Origin: Polyangiaceae bacterium
GTDB taxonomy: Bacteria; Myxococcota_A; Polyangia; Polyangiales; Polyangiaceae
DNA length: 34,709 nt
Direction of reading: 5' to 3'
Assembly: GCA_029261965.1 (NCBI GenBank)
Contig: JAJDAH010000119.1
Span: forward strand, 1 to 34,709
The notes under the pieces are model-generated. The model saw only the letters and a list, made by a program, of their open reading frames with translations, ran no database searches and was not told where the DNA came from. Positions 16,409 through 24,598 of the stretch are shown piece after piece. Each line of letters begins with the position of its first letter. Positions within the stretch are counted from its first letter, which is position 1. Both the position numbers and the translations under genes were made by a program.

Positions 16409-17638
16409 TCAGGGTTGCGAGCTCGAGAGCGTCGGTGCGAGACGCGCGCGAGCGCGTGCGGACTTCAGCCAGCCGAGCAGGAAGTACGCGTTGGCGGCGA
16501 GCACGAAGCCGACGACGATGAAAAACAGCACGTGATAGGAGGTGGGGCTCTGCAGGATGGCGGGCAGCACCGCGAGGACCATCAATACGAGGGAAAACTG
16601 GTCGCGCTCGCCGAGCACCTTCACCTTGTCGAGCAGACGAAACAGGAGCCCGGCGCGCTTCTTGTCGACGTTGGCCCGAAAGTCCGACGCGATGGCAGTC
16701 ATCGTGCCGCCGAGCTTGTTCTTGTGCACGTAGAGGAACATCCCGCCGATGAGCACGAAAGTGAGTCCCATCGTTCCGAAGCCGAGCAGGTCGACCCATG
16801 GCGCCCAAGGTGGATTCGTTTCAGCCGCGAACTGCGAATAACCGATCGTGAGGCACAACATGAAGGCGATGTACGTGATGTTGTCCCCGACGGAGTCCAT
16901 CCACGCCCCTCGTTCGCTCTCCATGAACTTGCTGCGGGCGAGCTCGCCGTCGCATCGGTCCAGGGCGGAGCTGAGCTGCATGATGACGCCACCGATGGCG
17001 ATGGCGTAGAAGTTCCCCGTCACGAAGAAGAGCGAGCCGATGATGCCGGTGACGGTGTTGGCGAACGTCATCTGGTTCGGCGTCATCGGCGTCTCGACGA
17101 GGATCTTCGTCAGCGGAATCGAGAAGAGCGAATTGAAGTGTCGGGAGACCGGTCCCGACGTGGCCTTCGTGATGTTTCGGAAGACGGTTCGCTTGGCTTC
17201 ACGCAGGTCGGCCTTCTCTTTTATGGGTACGACGTAAGCGCCGCGCGGAGGGTCTTGCCAGAGCGGCGCCGACGACTCGTGACCCTGACCGTGTTTGACG
17301 AGAAGTGGCGCCCCGGGCACCGAGACGCTGCCACTCGCTTCGTCGATGGCTTTCCACACCGGGTGACCGAGCACGACGTCCGCGCTGGCTTCGACTCGCG
17401 GCAGATCCGTCTCGGGGACCTTGCCCCAGACGATGTTGATGGGCTCGAGTCGTTCGTCGCCGGCGAGCAGCTGCCGGGCGGCGTCGAGTGGATCGCCGAC
17501 GATGACGACTTGTTTCGCTCCGTTCCGGTAGGCACCAATGACTAGTCGGGTCAGCACCGGGACGCGGCACACACGCCAGAACGCCGGGTTGTCTTTCGGC
17601 GCCGCGCTCGGCAACTGCAGGACCAGCTGGAAAGTCAT
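16409..17638 (-). CDS. CDP-alcohol phosphatidyltransferase with degenerate N-terminal nucleotidyltransferase-like domain
   Basis: A 409-residue protein. Residues 1-150 look like an alpha/beta domain with a nucleotidyltransferase-type pattern (RVPVLTRLVIGAYRNGAKQVVIVGD, in pieces 25-49) but lack the GxGTR loop. Residues 155-409 are a membrane CDP-alcohol transferase with the complete motif D227-x2-D230-G-x2-A-R-x8-G244-x3-D248-x3-D252. The lead-in SGPVSRHFNS and ETPMTPNQMT resembles DIPP-synthase-like enzymes, whose archaeal members are fused to an active cytidylyltransferase. Here the active cytidylyltransferase is the separate upstream gene, overlapping by 4 bases (ATGA). It should join a CDP-activated alcohol to a second alcohol in the membrane. 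Confidence 0.9.
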   Translation of the reverse strand: MTFQLVLQLPSAAPKDNPAFWRVCRVPVLTRLVIGAYRNGAKQVVIVGDPLDAARQLLAGDERLEPINIVWGKVPETDLPRVEASADVVLGHPVWKAIDEASGSVSVPGAPLLVKHGQGHESSAPLWQDPPRGAYVVPIKEKADLREAKRTVFRNITKATSGPVSRHFNSLFSIPLTKILVETPMTPNQMTFANTVTGIIGSLFFVTGNFYAIAIGGVIMQLSSALDRCDGELARSKFMESERGAWMDSVGDNITYIAFMLCLTIGYSQFAAETNPPWAPWVDLLGFGTMGLTFVLIGGMFLYVHKNKLGGTMTAIASDFRANVDKKRAGLLFRLLDKVKVLGERDQFSLVLMVLAVLPAILQSPTSYHVLFFIVVGFVLAANAYFLLGWLKSARARARLAPTLSSSQP

Positions 17639-18438
17639 CGCGCGCTTTCACCCTCGCTCGCGGAGGCCGGCGAAGCTAGCGTGACTTTCTCGGGAGTGGT
17701 CGGGCCCTGGGGAAAGAGTCGTTCCGCCGCCCGAAGGTCGTCGACGTCGTCGATTTCCGCCCAACGACGACCACCGACCTGGCAGAGCCCGAGGCTTGCC
17801 GCGCCGCTCTTCACGAGGTCCGCGAGCACGGCCTCGTAGTACTGGTCGTTGCGACCGGCGGCCACGTACTGCCCGAGGGCGGGGAAGTAGGTGTCGACCG
17901 AGAAGTCTCGGGAGAAGCGGTACACGTTCACGGTCTTCTGCGCCCGCGAGTAGTCGAACCCGGGCGGCTGGTCGCGCTTGAGGACCATTCGCTCGGCGAC
18001 GGTGCCCTGTGCCACTACGACCGTGCCGTCCATGAAGTTGCGATATTCGTCGACGAGCGCCGTCGCGGGCCCTTCGGTGTCGCTGATGTCCTCGAAAATC
18101 CCGTAGTCGAGCAGAAGGTCGCTTTCGAGCAGAAGCACGTCGCTCTCGACGTGCTCGCGGGCGAGCCACAGCGAGTAGATGTTGTTCGTCGTCGCAAAAT
18201 CGGGGTTCGCCACGTAGTCGAGCTGCATGCGGTCGAGGCGAGTGCCGAAGGCGGCGCGAATTCGGTCCGCGCGATAGCCGACGACGAGCACCGTGCGCTT
18301 CACCCCCACTGCCTCCAGGGCCTCGAGCATGTAGCCGAGCAGCGGCCGGCCATGAACCGGCACCATGCACTTGGGCTGCTGGCTCGTGAGCGGCTGCAGC
18401 CGCGTGCCCTGGCCTGCGGCCAGAATTATCGCCTGCAC
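17635..18438 (-). CDS. LicC/PntC-like cytidylyltransferase
   Basis: A 267-residue NTP-transferase-fold enzyme. The nucleotide loop is LAAGQGTRLQPLT (6-18) with Lys23. TTNNIYSL (83-90) is a signature shared by phosphocholine (LicC) and phosphonate (PntC) cytidylyltransferases, and metal-binding Asp107 lies in LLLESDLLL. The C-terminal EIDDVDDL (228-235) gives the second metal ligands. It should make a CDP-linked small alcohol or phosphonate from CTP. The GTG at 18438 is chosen because translation upstream of it contains no fold. The next gene overlaps by 4 bases. No pepM is present, so a phosphonate substrate is not supported by context. Confidence 0.9.
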   Translation of the reverse strand: MQAIILAAGQGTRLQPLTSQQPKCMVPVHGRPLLGYMLEALEAVGVKRTVLVVGYRADRIRAAFGTRLDRMQLDYVANPDFATTNNIYSLWLAREHVESDVLLLESDLLLDYGIFEDISDTEGPATALVDEYRNFMDGTVVVAQGTVAERMVLKRDQPPGFDYSRAQKTVNVYRFSRDFSVDTYFPALGQYVAAGRNDQYYEAVLADLVKSGAASLGLCQVGGRRWAEIDDVDDLRAAERLFPQGPTTPEKVTLASPASASEGESAR

Positions 18439-18548
18439 AGCGGGCCTACATAGCTGGCATCGGCCATATCGACCACTTTGTACGCTACAAGCGGACGAGG
18501 AAACATCGGTCACCCGGGGCGGCATGGCCTCGGCCGACGTGCAGAATC

Positions 18549-18632
18549 CGAGCCATGGCTCGAGCTCGCGGCCGGCGACCTGGACGGGCCAACCCCTCGT
18601 GTTTTCTAGGCCTTTTTTCCGTTCGGGCCTAG
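18549..18632. other. palindrome and hairpin between the two minus-strand operons
   Basis: The 280-base gap 18439-18718 holds no gene. It contains a perfect 14-bp palindrome CGAGCCATGGCTCG (18549-18562), overlapping the 8-bp palindrome CGAGCTCG (18561-18568). Further right is a 7-bp stem CTAGGCC/GGCCTAG (18606-18612 with 18626-18632) with a 13-nt loop, and no T-tract follows on either strand. The palindrome could be an operator for the lipid operon that starts at 18438. The stem could mark the end of the upstream operon. Confidence 0.45.
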
Positions 18633-18718
18633 GCGGTTGAACCAGTTCGGTGTCGCCAAAGAACATCACGACTGTGTTCCCCAGTCACACTTCGGCTTGG
18701 GGCCCCCGCTGCCCGGAT

Positions 18719-20233
18719 TCAGGATCTGACGCCTGTGGCGACCGGATCGACCGCCGGATCCTCGGTGATCGCGGCGTGGCGTTTCAGCAAGAGAAACGTC
18801 GCGCCTAGCCAGATCACGACGAATATCAAGTTGACCGCGGCGATCGTCGGCAGTCCCCAGCCCAGCGCGGAGGTGCCGACCAAAAAAAGCCCCGCGGCGA
18901 GCACGTCGCCGACGCGCACCACGAGCGTGTCGACGGCCTGCTTGGCCTTGTACTTGGCGTCGCGAGTCGTGGGCAGCCACACCATCGCCTTGCCCGTGTT
19001 CATGATCGAGTAGTCGGTCGAATTCTCGGCCGTCTTGGCCCAGCGAAGCGCGACCAGACCAACTCCAGCGGCGAAGAGCCCGTAGGTGCCGAGAGCCACG
19101 ATTGGCAGCGCCAAGAGAACGCCCTTGAGCCCGATGTATTTGGCGATCCGCGACACGACGAAGGCCTGCAACAAGAGCGCCGCGATGTTCACGTAGAAGA
19201 AGAAGTCGCCGTAGAACTTGCCGATGTACGGCCCCGCCGAGCTCACCTCACCGCTGGCAACCGCCGCCTGCGCGTTCTGCACGACGATGTCCGTCAGCAG
19301 TAGCTCACCGGTGGTGTTGACGACGTTGAGCAGCAGAATGACGGCGGCGATGAGTCGGAGGTATGGCGACTTCAAAATGAGCGAGAACCCGCCGCCAGCA
19401 CTGTTCTCGTCTTTCGGCTCGGGCTTCTGGTCGTCCGATCCGGGCTTCTGTGGTGATCCGTCCGAGCGGCGCGCAACGGTGACCATCAACAGCGTGAAGA
19501 CGACCAGAAGAATCACCGGCACCTGAAGCAAGATGAACGACGGATCGACTCCGGAGTCGGCGATCCATTCCTGGAACCCGTCGAGAACCGGCGCTTGGCC
19601 GTCTTTGTTTTCCGGTGCGAGGTAGCCGTAGAAAAGGCTCGCGGCCTTCGCCCCCACGGGACTGCCGGCGGTGGCGCCGACGCCGATGATCGGAAACAGG
19701 CGTTTGCCCTGCTCCTCCGAGTAGATGTCATTTCCGAAGGACCAGAACTGCGCGATCATCGCGACGCTGAAGATGCCGACCCAGATGTAGAAGACGAAAC
19801 CCAGCATCGGCACCGCGGCGAGCCGCATCACGAAAAAAAGCTCGATGCACGCGATGAAGAAGATGCTCACGCCGACGATGAGACGAATCCGCGTGACCTT
19901 CGACGCGAGCCAAGAGTAGGCCGGCACGAAACCGACGAGCAGGAGCGCTTGGAAAGTCGCCGCGACCGCTTTCAGCTGCGCGCCCTCCTGCTTGATGATC
20001 ACGTCTTTGAGCCATTGGGGCAGGCTCGTTTGGGTCACGAGCTGAAGATCTTGAGCCGCCGACGCCGCCACCAACGGCTCGCGCACCGTCTTGAGCACGT
20101 AGTAACAAACGAGCAGGATGAAGATCGTCGACAGCATGACCAGCGCCGTCGACCCCTCACCATTTTTGACCTCACTGAATGGCGCGAGAGCTTTGTCGGT
20201 CAGCGTGCGCTTGGTATTGCCGGCGTCGCTCAT
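18719..20233 (-). CDS. ATP/ADP-translocase-like (Npt1/Npt2) membrane transporter
   Basis: A 504-residue polytopic protein with about 11-12 hydrophobic helices. VLKTVREPLV near residue 50 and MVWLPTTRDAKYKAKQAVDT with VVRVGD near residue 430 are the characteristic segments of nucleotide-exchange carriers first known from Chlamydia and Rickettsia. Many free-living bacteria have divergent members of unproven substrate, so true ATP/ADP exchange should not be assumed. A hydrophilic loop (about 265-295, RRSDGSPQKPGSDDQKPEP) is unusually long. Its ATG overlaps the stop of the SUMF1-fold lipoprotein gene by 4 bases, so the two proteins are translated together. Confidence 0.85.
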   Translation of the reverse strand: MSDAGNTKRTLTDKALAPFSEVKNGEGSTALVMLSTIFILLVCYYVLKTVREPLVAASAAQDLQLVTQTSLPQWLKDVIIKQEGAQLKAVAATFQALLLVGFVPAYSWLASKVTRIRLIVGVSIFFIACIELFFVMRLAAVPMLGFVFYIWVGIFSVAMIAQFWSFGNDIYSEEQGKRLFPIIGVGATAGSPVGAKAASLFYGYLAPENKDGQAPVLDGFQEWIADSGVDPSFILLQVPVILLVVFTLLMVTVARRSDGSPQKPGSDDQKPEPKDENSAGGGFSLILKSPYLRLIAAVILLLNVVNTTGELLLTDIVVQNAQAAVASGEVSSAGPYIGKFYGDFFFYVNIAALLLQAFVVSRIAKYIGLKGVLLALPIVALGTYGLFAAGVGLVALRWAKTAENSTDYSIMNTGKAMVWLPTTRDAKYKAKQAVDTLVVRVGDVLAAGLFLVGTSALGWGLPTIAAVNLIFVVIWLGATFLLLKRHAAITEDPAVDPVATGVRS

Positions 20234-21408
20234 TCGGGTGCCGGTAGGTGCGACCCGTCGGCGTCTTTGGCGTTGTCACCCATGGTGGTGCCGCAGAGCG
20301 TGTTGCAGATGAGCGCGGAGCGGGGACAACGGCTGTTACCCGGACACGGTTTGCAGTCGCAGTGCCCCTTTTTCTTCTTGAGCTCCAGCATGTCTTGTAC
20401 TTCCACGCGGGTGAAGCCGGCGAGCTTCTCCACCGACTCGAAGCGCCACTCCTTCTTCTTTTGCTTTGGCGTACGCGGATCGGTCTCTTTGCCGTCCGCC
20501 TCGGCGCAGCAACGGAAGCCGAGGAAGTAGTAGTAGAAGCCCTCGTTGTGCGTGTAGATTTTCGGGCGGCACTGGTTGCGCACGCCTTTGTACCAAGGTC
20601 CGCCGGTGTTCACGCTGTCGAACTTGCCTCGCCAGTTCTTGGTGAAGGTTTCGCTCGAGACGACCTCGTCGTTGTTGCCCGGTAGATCGGCGACGCCGAA
20701 GTCGCTGATGCACTCGGGTTGGCTGCCGCTCGGCACACCGTGCCAGAGCCGAGCGATCTCCCGGGCGTTGCGATAGCCCACTCGCTTCATGTCGGGGGAG
20801 TCCCACATGTGGTCGCCGTTGCACTTGCGTGCATCGCGTACGTAGCCGTGAGGGAAAGGTTTCATCTCCGGCCCCTCGCAAGCGAAGGTCCACTCGCTCT
20901 CGGTGCAGAGGCGCTTGCCGATGCCCGCGCACTTGACCTGCGCCTGGTAGTAGTTGTTCATGACCTCCGGGCGCTCGCCCAACTTGTTGGGCCAAGCGTA
21001 GGTGTCGATGCAGTAGCGTTTTTTGACCTTGTTCCCGATACACACGGTCGGCGGAGTGAACTCCTCACAGACCTTCTTCTTGTTCGACTTGTCGAACCAG
21101 CTCTTGTTGCAGGTCTGTTTCACCTCGGTGCAGTACTCGCCGTCGACGAGCTTCATGCCCGAGGGGCACGCCCCCGATTCGGCGGGAGTCTCTTTGCCCG
21201 GCGCGGGATCGCCCGCGGTGGGTCCTGTGGCCGTCGAAGTCGGACCCGGGGCGGTGGGGGGTGCGGTGCCGCTCGCCAATGAAGCCTCGGTCGGAGCCGG
21301 CGAGTCGCCGGCCCCCGGCGGGACCGATTCGTCGGGCACCTCCGGGACTTGGGGGGTCGCGGCACACGCGATGATGAAAGCGAGCGGGACGGCAGAGTAT
21401 CGGCGCAC
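20230..21408 (-). CDS. SUMF1/FGE-fold lipoprotein
   Basis: A 392-residue lipoprotein (FIIAC, Cys15) with a Pro/Ala/Thr-rich linker to about residue 80. The SUMF1 fold follows: CPSGMKLVDGEYC, YCIDTYAWPN, AQVKCAGIGKRLCTESEWTFAC, and the end GFYYYFLGFRCC. Numerous extra cysteines occur, including a C-terminal CDCKPCPGNSRCPRSALICNTLC cluster (given here only in outline) that may be disulfide-bonded or bind metal. I do not see the formylglycine-generating active-site cysteine pair, so a structural or binding role is more likely than sulfatase maturation. GTG start at 21408. It begins 9 bases after truD and overlaps the transporter by 4. Confidence 0.88.
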   Translation of the reverse strand: MRRYSAVPLAFIIACAATPQVPEVPDESVPPGAGDSPAPTEASLASGTAPPTAPGPTSTATGPTAGDPAPGKETPAESGACPSGMKLVDGEYCTEVKQTCNKSWFDKSNKKKVCEEFTPPTVCIGNKVKKRYCIDTYAWPNKLGERPEVMNNYYQAQVKCAGIGKRLCTESEWTFACEGPEMKPFPHGYVRDARKCNGDHMWDSPDMKRVGYRNAREIARLWHGVPSGSQPECISDFGVADLPGNNDEVVSSETFTKNWRGKFDSVNTGGPWYKGVRNQCRPKIYTHNEGFYYYFLGFRCCAEADGKETDPRTPKQKKKEWRFESVEKLAGFTRVEVQDMLELKKKKGHCDCKPCPGNSRCPRSALICNTLCGTTMGDNAKDADGSHLPAPE

Positions 21409-21417
21409 GCCGCCTGT

Positions 21418-22530
21418 TTACGACTCGGGCTCCGATGTCGCAATGCCGGAGGAACTCGCCGGCGGTGAGGCGGCGGCGCCCGCCGCGAAGGGCACAAACC
21501 ACGGGGCGCGCGTGAGCTCACGGACCACTTGGGTCGCGTAGCTACCCGGAGGAAGCGTGAAACTGACACTCAGACGAGTGGCGTGGTCAGCGCGAATTTC
21601 GAGCGCTTCCGGTCGCAACATGACGTCGCGACGCGTGCCGGGAGCGAACTTCGCGAGCGAGGAGAGCTCCGACTCGGACAGACCGAGGGACGCGACGATC
21701 TCGTTTTCGAGTTCGAGGGCGCGATCGGCGGCAGGGAACATTTTGGGCCCGTGCAGTGGACCTTGGGGGTGCAGATCGCCCGAGGTGTAGCGTTCGGCCT
21801 CGGCGTCGAGATCCGCCACCACGAAGCGCGAGCCCGATCCGTCGAGCCGAACCACCTCGCCGAGCAACAAGCTCTCGAGGCCCCGCTCGATTCGCGCGAC
21901 GACATAGCGGTTGAACCCCTCCGACTGGATGACGCTCGCGTTGAGCTTGTTCTTGAACCCGCCTTTGGGGCCGCGTCGGTCTTTTGCGCGGAGCCAAGCG
22001 AGCGCCTTGTCGAGGTTGCGCCCTTGGTAACCGAAACGCTGATGCCCAAAGTAATTTGGCAAGCCGACTTTGCCGAGCCTCTCGGCGAGAACCTGGGCGT
22101 TCGCGAGCGCATCTTCGGCGACGTCCTTCAAGACGATGACGAAGCGATTCGCCAGCAGGTGCCCTGTGCGCAGCTTGTTCTTGTGGCGCGACGTCTCGAG
22201 CACTTCGAGGCCGTCGGGCAGTCTCCAATCGTCGACGGGTCGGCCGCCGGCCGGGAGCGATACCCACTGAGTGGTGATCGCGTGTTTGTCTTTGAGCCCG
22301 GCGTAGCCTACGTCTCTCGGAGACACATCCGCGGCCTTGGCGAGAAACCGTGTCGCGTCCGGTGTGGTCCACCCTCGCTTCTGCAAGCGCACGTAGAGGT
22401 GTGGCCCTTCGCCGGACGGCGAATAGAGCGGCACCTCCTCCACGCGAAAGTCCTCTGGGTCGCCGCCGATCCGGCCGTCGGTGCCCGGCAAGTCCGCGTG
22501 AAAAATCGGCGGCTCGGTGGGAGCGAACAC
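21418..22530 (-). CDS. truD: tRNA pseudouridine(13) synthase TruD
   Basis: A 370-residue cytosolic enzyme converting uridine-13 of tRNA(Glu) to pseudouridine. All three TruD motifs are present: GYAGLKDKHA (75-84) with catalytic Asp81, NYFGHQRFG in the middle, and LPPGSYATQVVRELT near the C-terminus. EDFRVEE (26-32) is the conserved N-terminal motif. The C-terminal tail past residue 345 is Ala/Ser-rich and probably disordered. It starts at GTG 22530, four bases after the yqeY stop, and its stop is 9 bases before the SUMF1 gene. The gene thus sits between a tRNA amidotransferase-related gene and an envelope pair. Confidence 0.95.
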   Translation of the reverse strand: MFAPTEPPIFHADLPGTDGRIGGDPEDFRVEEVPLYSPSGEGPHLYVRLQKRGWTTPDATRFLAKAADVSPRDVGYAGLKDKHAITTQWVSLPAGGRPVDDWRLPDGLEVLETSRHKNKLRTGHLLANRFVIVLKDVAEDALANAQVLAERLGKVGLPNYFGHQRFGYQGRNLDKALAWLRAKDRRGPKGGFKNKLNASVIQSEGFNRYVVARIERGLESLLLGEVVRLDGSGSRFVVADLDAEAERYTSGDLHPQGPLHGPKMFPAADRALELENEIVASLGLSESELSSLAKFAPGTRRDVMLRPEALEIRADHATRLSVSFTLPPGSYATQVVRELTRAPWFVPFAAGAAASPPASSSGIATSEPES

Positions 22531-22534
22531 GGAC

Positions 22535-22987
22535 TCAGCTTCGGATCTGCTTGACCGCGAGCGAGACCGTCTTGCCGTCGACGGCGGCGCCGGATTGCTT
22601 TGCGGCGGGACGAGCGGCGAGGTGTTTCATCGCGACGCCAGTGGCCTGGCCGTCGTTGTTGGCGCTCTTGATGGCCTCGTGAACGGGCCCGAGGGCCTCG
22701 ACGACCTCGGTTTGCGAGAGCGTTTTTGGCATGAGGGACCGCAGGATTTCGAGCTCCTTCTCCAGCGTCTCCCGCTGCTCCGCATCGTCAGAGGCGCCGA
22801 GGGTCTCCTCGTTCGACTTGACGAGCTTCTTGACGACCGCGAGCACCGCGTTGTCGTCGTCAGAGCCCTCGCTCCGCGCCGCGTTGGTCTGGGCCTCGCC
22901 CAGCACGACTTTGAGGATCTCCTTTTCGACGGTGTTGCGCGCCTTCATGGCGTCCATGACGCGCTTCTTGATGTCGTCGATGAGCAT
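22535..22987 (-). CDS. yqeY: YqeY / GatB-like domain protein
   Basis: A 150-residue helical protein of the YqeY family, which shares the C-terminal domain of GatB, the tRNA-dependent amidotransferase subunit. Visible signatures are MKARNTVEKEILKVVLGE near the N-terminus, the helical ELEILRSLMPKTLSQTEV, and the second-half KSANNDGQATGVAMKHL, which fits the family tail. Its precise role is unsettled, although a role near tRNA metabolism is suggested. The start ATG 22987 gives the standard MLIDDIKKRVMDAM beginning. It is the first gene of the operon, with truD following after 4 bases. Confidence 0.93.
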   Translation of the reverse strand: MLIDDIKKRVMDAMKARNTVEKEILKVVLGEAQTNAARSEGSDDDNAVLAVVKKLVKSNEETLGASDDAEQRETLEKELEILRSLMPKTLSQTEVVEALGPVHEAIKSANNDGQATGVAMKHLAARPAAKQSGAAVDGKTVSLAVKQIRS

Positions 22988-23064
22988 GGCTGGCGAGGAT
23001 GCTAGCAGTTGCCGGCCCGAAAGGATCTGCTTCAGGTCGCGGAGAATGTGCCGTTCCCCGGGGC

Positions 23065-23415
23065 ATGCTCCCCGTCGCCGACGCCGACTTGTCGTTTTTC
23101 GACGACCAGCAGGCGGTGGCAGAGTCGGTGGCTCGGGTGGGCACCCTCCCCGGTTTTGTCGAGGATGCGGGGCAAAGGCTCCGCGACCTGGCACTCGCCG
23201 CCGCTCGCGGCGACACCGACGAAGCGCACTGCCTCGCCCGGTCGCTCGAACGGGCGAGCCGCGTGGTCGGCGCGACCTATTTGGCGGATTGGTGCGAGAA
23301 GCTCGAGCAAGGATCGTTCGACGAGGCCGACGAGCTCGTCAGGCGCGCTCGGGTGGAGCTCGACGGGATCACCCACGAAATCGGCCTGCTGCTCGCTTCC
23401 GACCCCGTGCGCTAA
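23065..23415 (+). CDS. HPt-like (histidine phosphotransfer) domain protein
   Basis: A 116-residue helical protein. The segment EAHCLARSLERASRVVGATYLADWCEKLEQ (in pieces, from residue 53) follows the HPt pattern in which a phospho-His is followed by Leu-Lys-Gly and then Gly-Ala and Cys-x2-Leu-Glu. His55 is present, but the usual Lys and Gly after it are Ala and Arg, so phosphotransfer competence is uncertain. Start at ATG 23065, with only a GC-rich stretch before it and no clear Shine-Dalgarno. It is divergent from yqeY (77-bp gap) and 10 bases upstream of the membrane protein gene, so probably co-transcribed with it. Confidence 0.65.
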   Translation: MLPVADADLSFFDDQQAVAESVARVGTLPGFVEDAGQRLRDLALAAARGDTDEAHCLARSLERASRVVGATYLADWCEKLEQGSFDEADELVRRARVELDGITHEIGLLLASDPVR

Positions 23416-23425
23416 CATCGCGCTC

Positions 23426-24547
23426 GTGACGAGCGCGTCGAGCCAATCCCCCTGGCTCCGAACACCGGCGTGGGACCTGTGCCTGCTCGCCTTTTGCTGG
23501 GTGCCTTTCTACCTCTGGGTGGTCTTCGGCCTCGGTCTCGGTGGTGAGGCGTTCGGTGCCGAGCCGCTCGGTCCGCGACAGTCTCGCGACGCGCTGGTGC
23601 TCGCCATCGCTGTCGCGCTCGGCTTCACCTATGTGCACCGCCACTACACCTTCTTGCTCGTGTACGGCGACAAGAAGGCGTTCGGCGAACGGGCGAGGTC
23701 TTACGTGCTCGCCCCGGTTTTCATCGTCGCATGCGTGGCGCTCGCCCGCTCGGCGGACGGTGTGGTGCTCTTGAAGGCCGGGCCAACGTCGGTGACGCCG
23801 TGGATTCTCCTGATGTTGACGAGCGGGCTCTGGAACGTCTGGCACACCGTGCAGCAGCGATACGGCATCTGTCGGGTCTACGCCGCCAAAGCCAAGGGCG
23901 GGCTCGAGCTCCGGGCGCACGCGAACCGAGACCGCATGCTGCTCTGGTCGGCGATCGTCCTAGTCGCGATCACGCTCTTGCTCTTTCGCGGCGAAACTTT
24001 CGCGGGGATCAGCAACGCGCGCAGCGTCTACGCGGCGCTCTCACCGCTCGTGGCGAGCACGTCCTCGAGGATCGTTCTAGGTCTGATGTCCGCCGCGATT
24101 TTCGGGCTGTTCGCTTGGTGGCTGCGCCACGAGCTCGCCGCCCCGCTCACGCTTAGACAACGCCTTCCCCGGTGGAGCTTCTTGCTGTCGACGCTGGCGC
24201 TCCTGGGGGTTTTCGTCGTGCACGGCCCCATCGTCGGGTACCTGTGCTTCGGCGCGGCCCACGCGCTCGAATACCTCTCGTTCGTTCACCATTTCGGGCG
24301 GGGCAAATTCGAACGCGACCCCGAAAACAAGAGCTTGGCGGCCACGACGCTGAGAAAACCGCTCGTGTGGGCGCCGGTGCTCATTACCGGTCTCGGCCTC
24401 GCGTATCTGTTCTTGCGCGACTACCGGAATACCGAGGTCTACCTGACCTACTACGTCGCGACGTCGATGCTGCACTTCCTCTACGACGGCTGGATCTGGA
24501 AGGTCCGTAACCCCGAAGTCGCGCGCCCCCTCGGCGTGGGGGCGTGA
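23426..24547 (+). CDS. polytopic membrane protein with conserved-looking histidine cluster
   Basis: A 373-residue protein with about nine hydrophobic segments. I do not recognise the family. Histidines cluster where a metal site could form: H71-x-H73 in YVHRHYTFLLVYGDKKAF, W139-H140-x-V-Q-Q-x-Y-G, H266, H279 in AAHALEYLSFVHHFG with H288-H289, and H350 in LHFLYDGWIWKVRNPE. This layout resembles membrane di-iron oxygenases and desaturases in general style only. The GTG at 23426 is chosen as start because the frame upstream belongs to the HPt-like gene's region and has no membrane character. It follows that gene by 10 bases. Confidence 0.75.
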   Translation: MTSASSQSPWLRTPAWDLCLLAFCWVPFYLWVVFGLGLGGEAFGAEPLGPRQSRDALVLAIAVALGFTYVHRHYTFLLVYGDKKAFGERARSYVLAPVFIVACVALARSADGVVLLKAGPTSVTPWILLMLTSGLWNVWHTVQQRYGICRVYAAKAKGGLELRAHANRDRMLLWSAIVLVAITLLLFRGETFAGISNARSVYAALSPLVASTSSRIVLGLMSAAIFGLFAWWLRHELAAPLTLRQRLPRWSFLLSTLALLGVFVVHGPIVGYLCFGAAHALEYLSFVHHFGRGKFERDPENKSLAATTLRKPLVWAPVLITGLGLAYLFLRDYRNTEVYLTYYVATSMLHFLYDGWIWKVRNPEVARPLGVGA

Positions 24548-24598
24548 ACCCGGAACGAGACGAGTGACGGGGTCGGGCCCGGTTGATACTCTCGGGGA

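Noticed and set aside
14543-18438. Phosphonate biosynthesis cluster
   Set aside because: The cytidylyltransferase has a PntC-like signature, but no pepM or phosphonopyruvate decarboxylase is present in the window.
20230-21408. Formylglycine-generating enzyme
   Set aside because: The fold is SUMF1, but the catalytic cysteine pair is not recognisable and no sulfatase is nearby.
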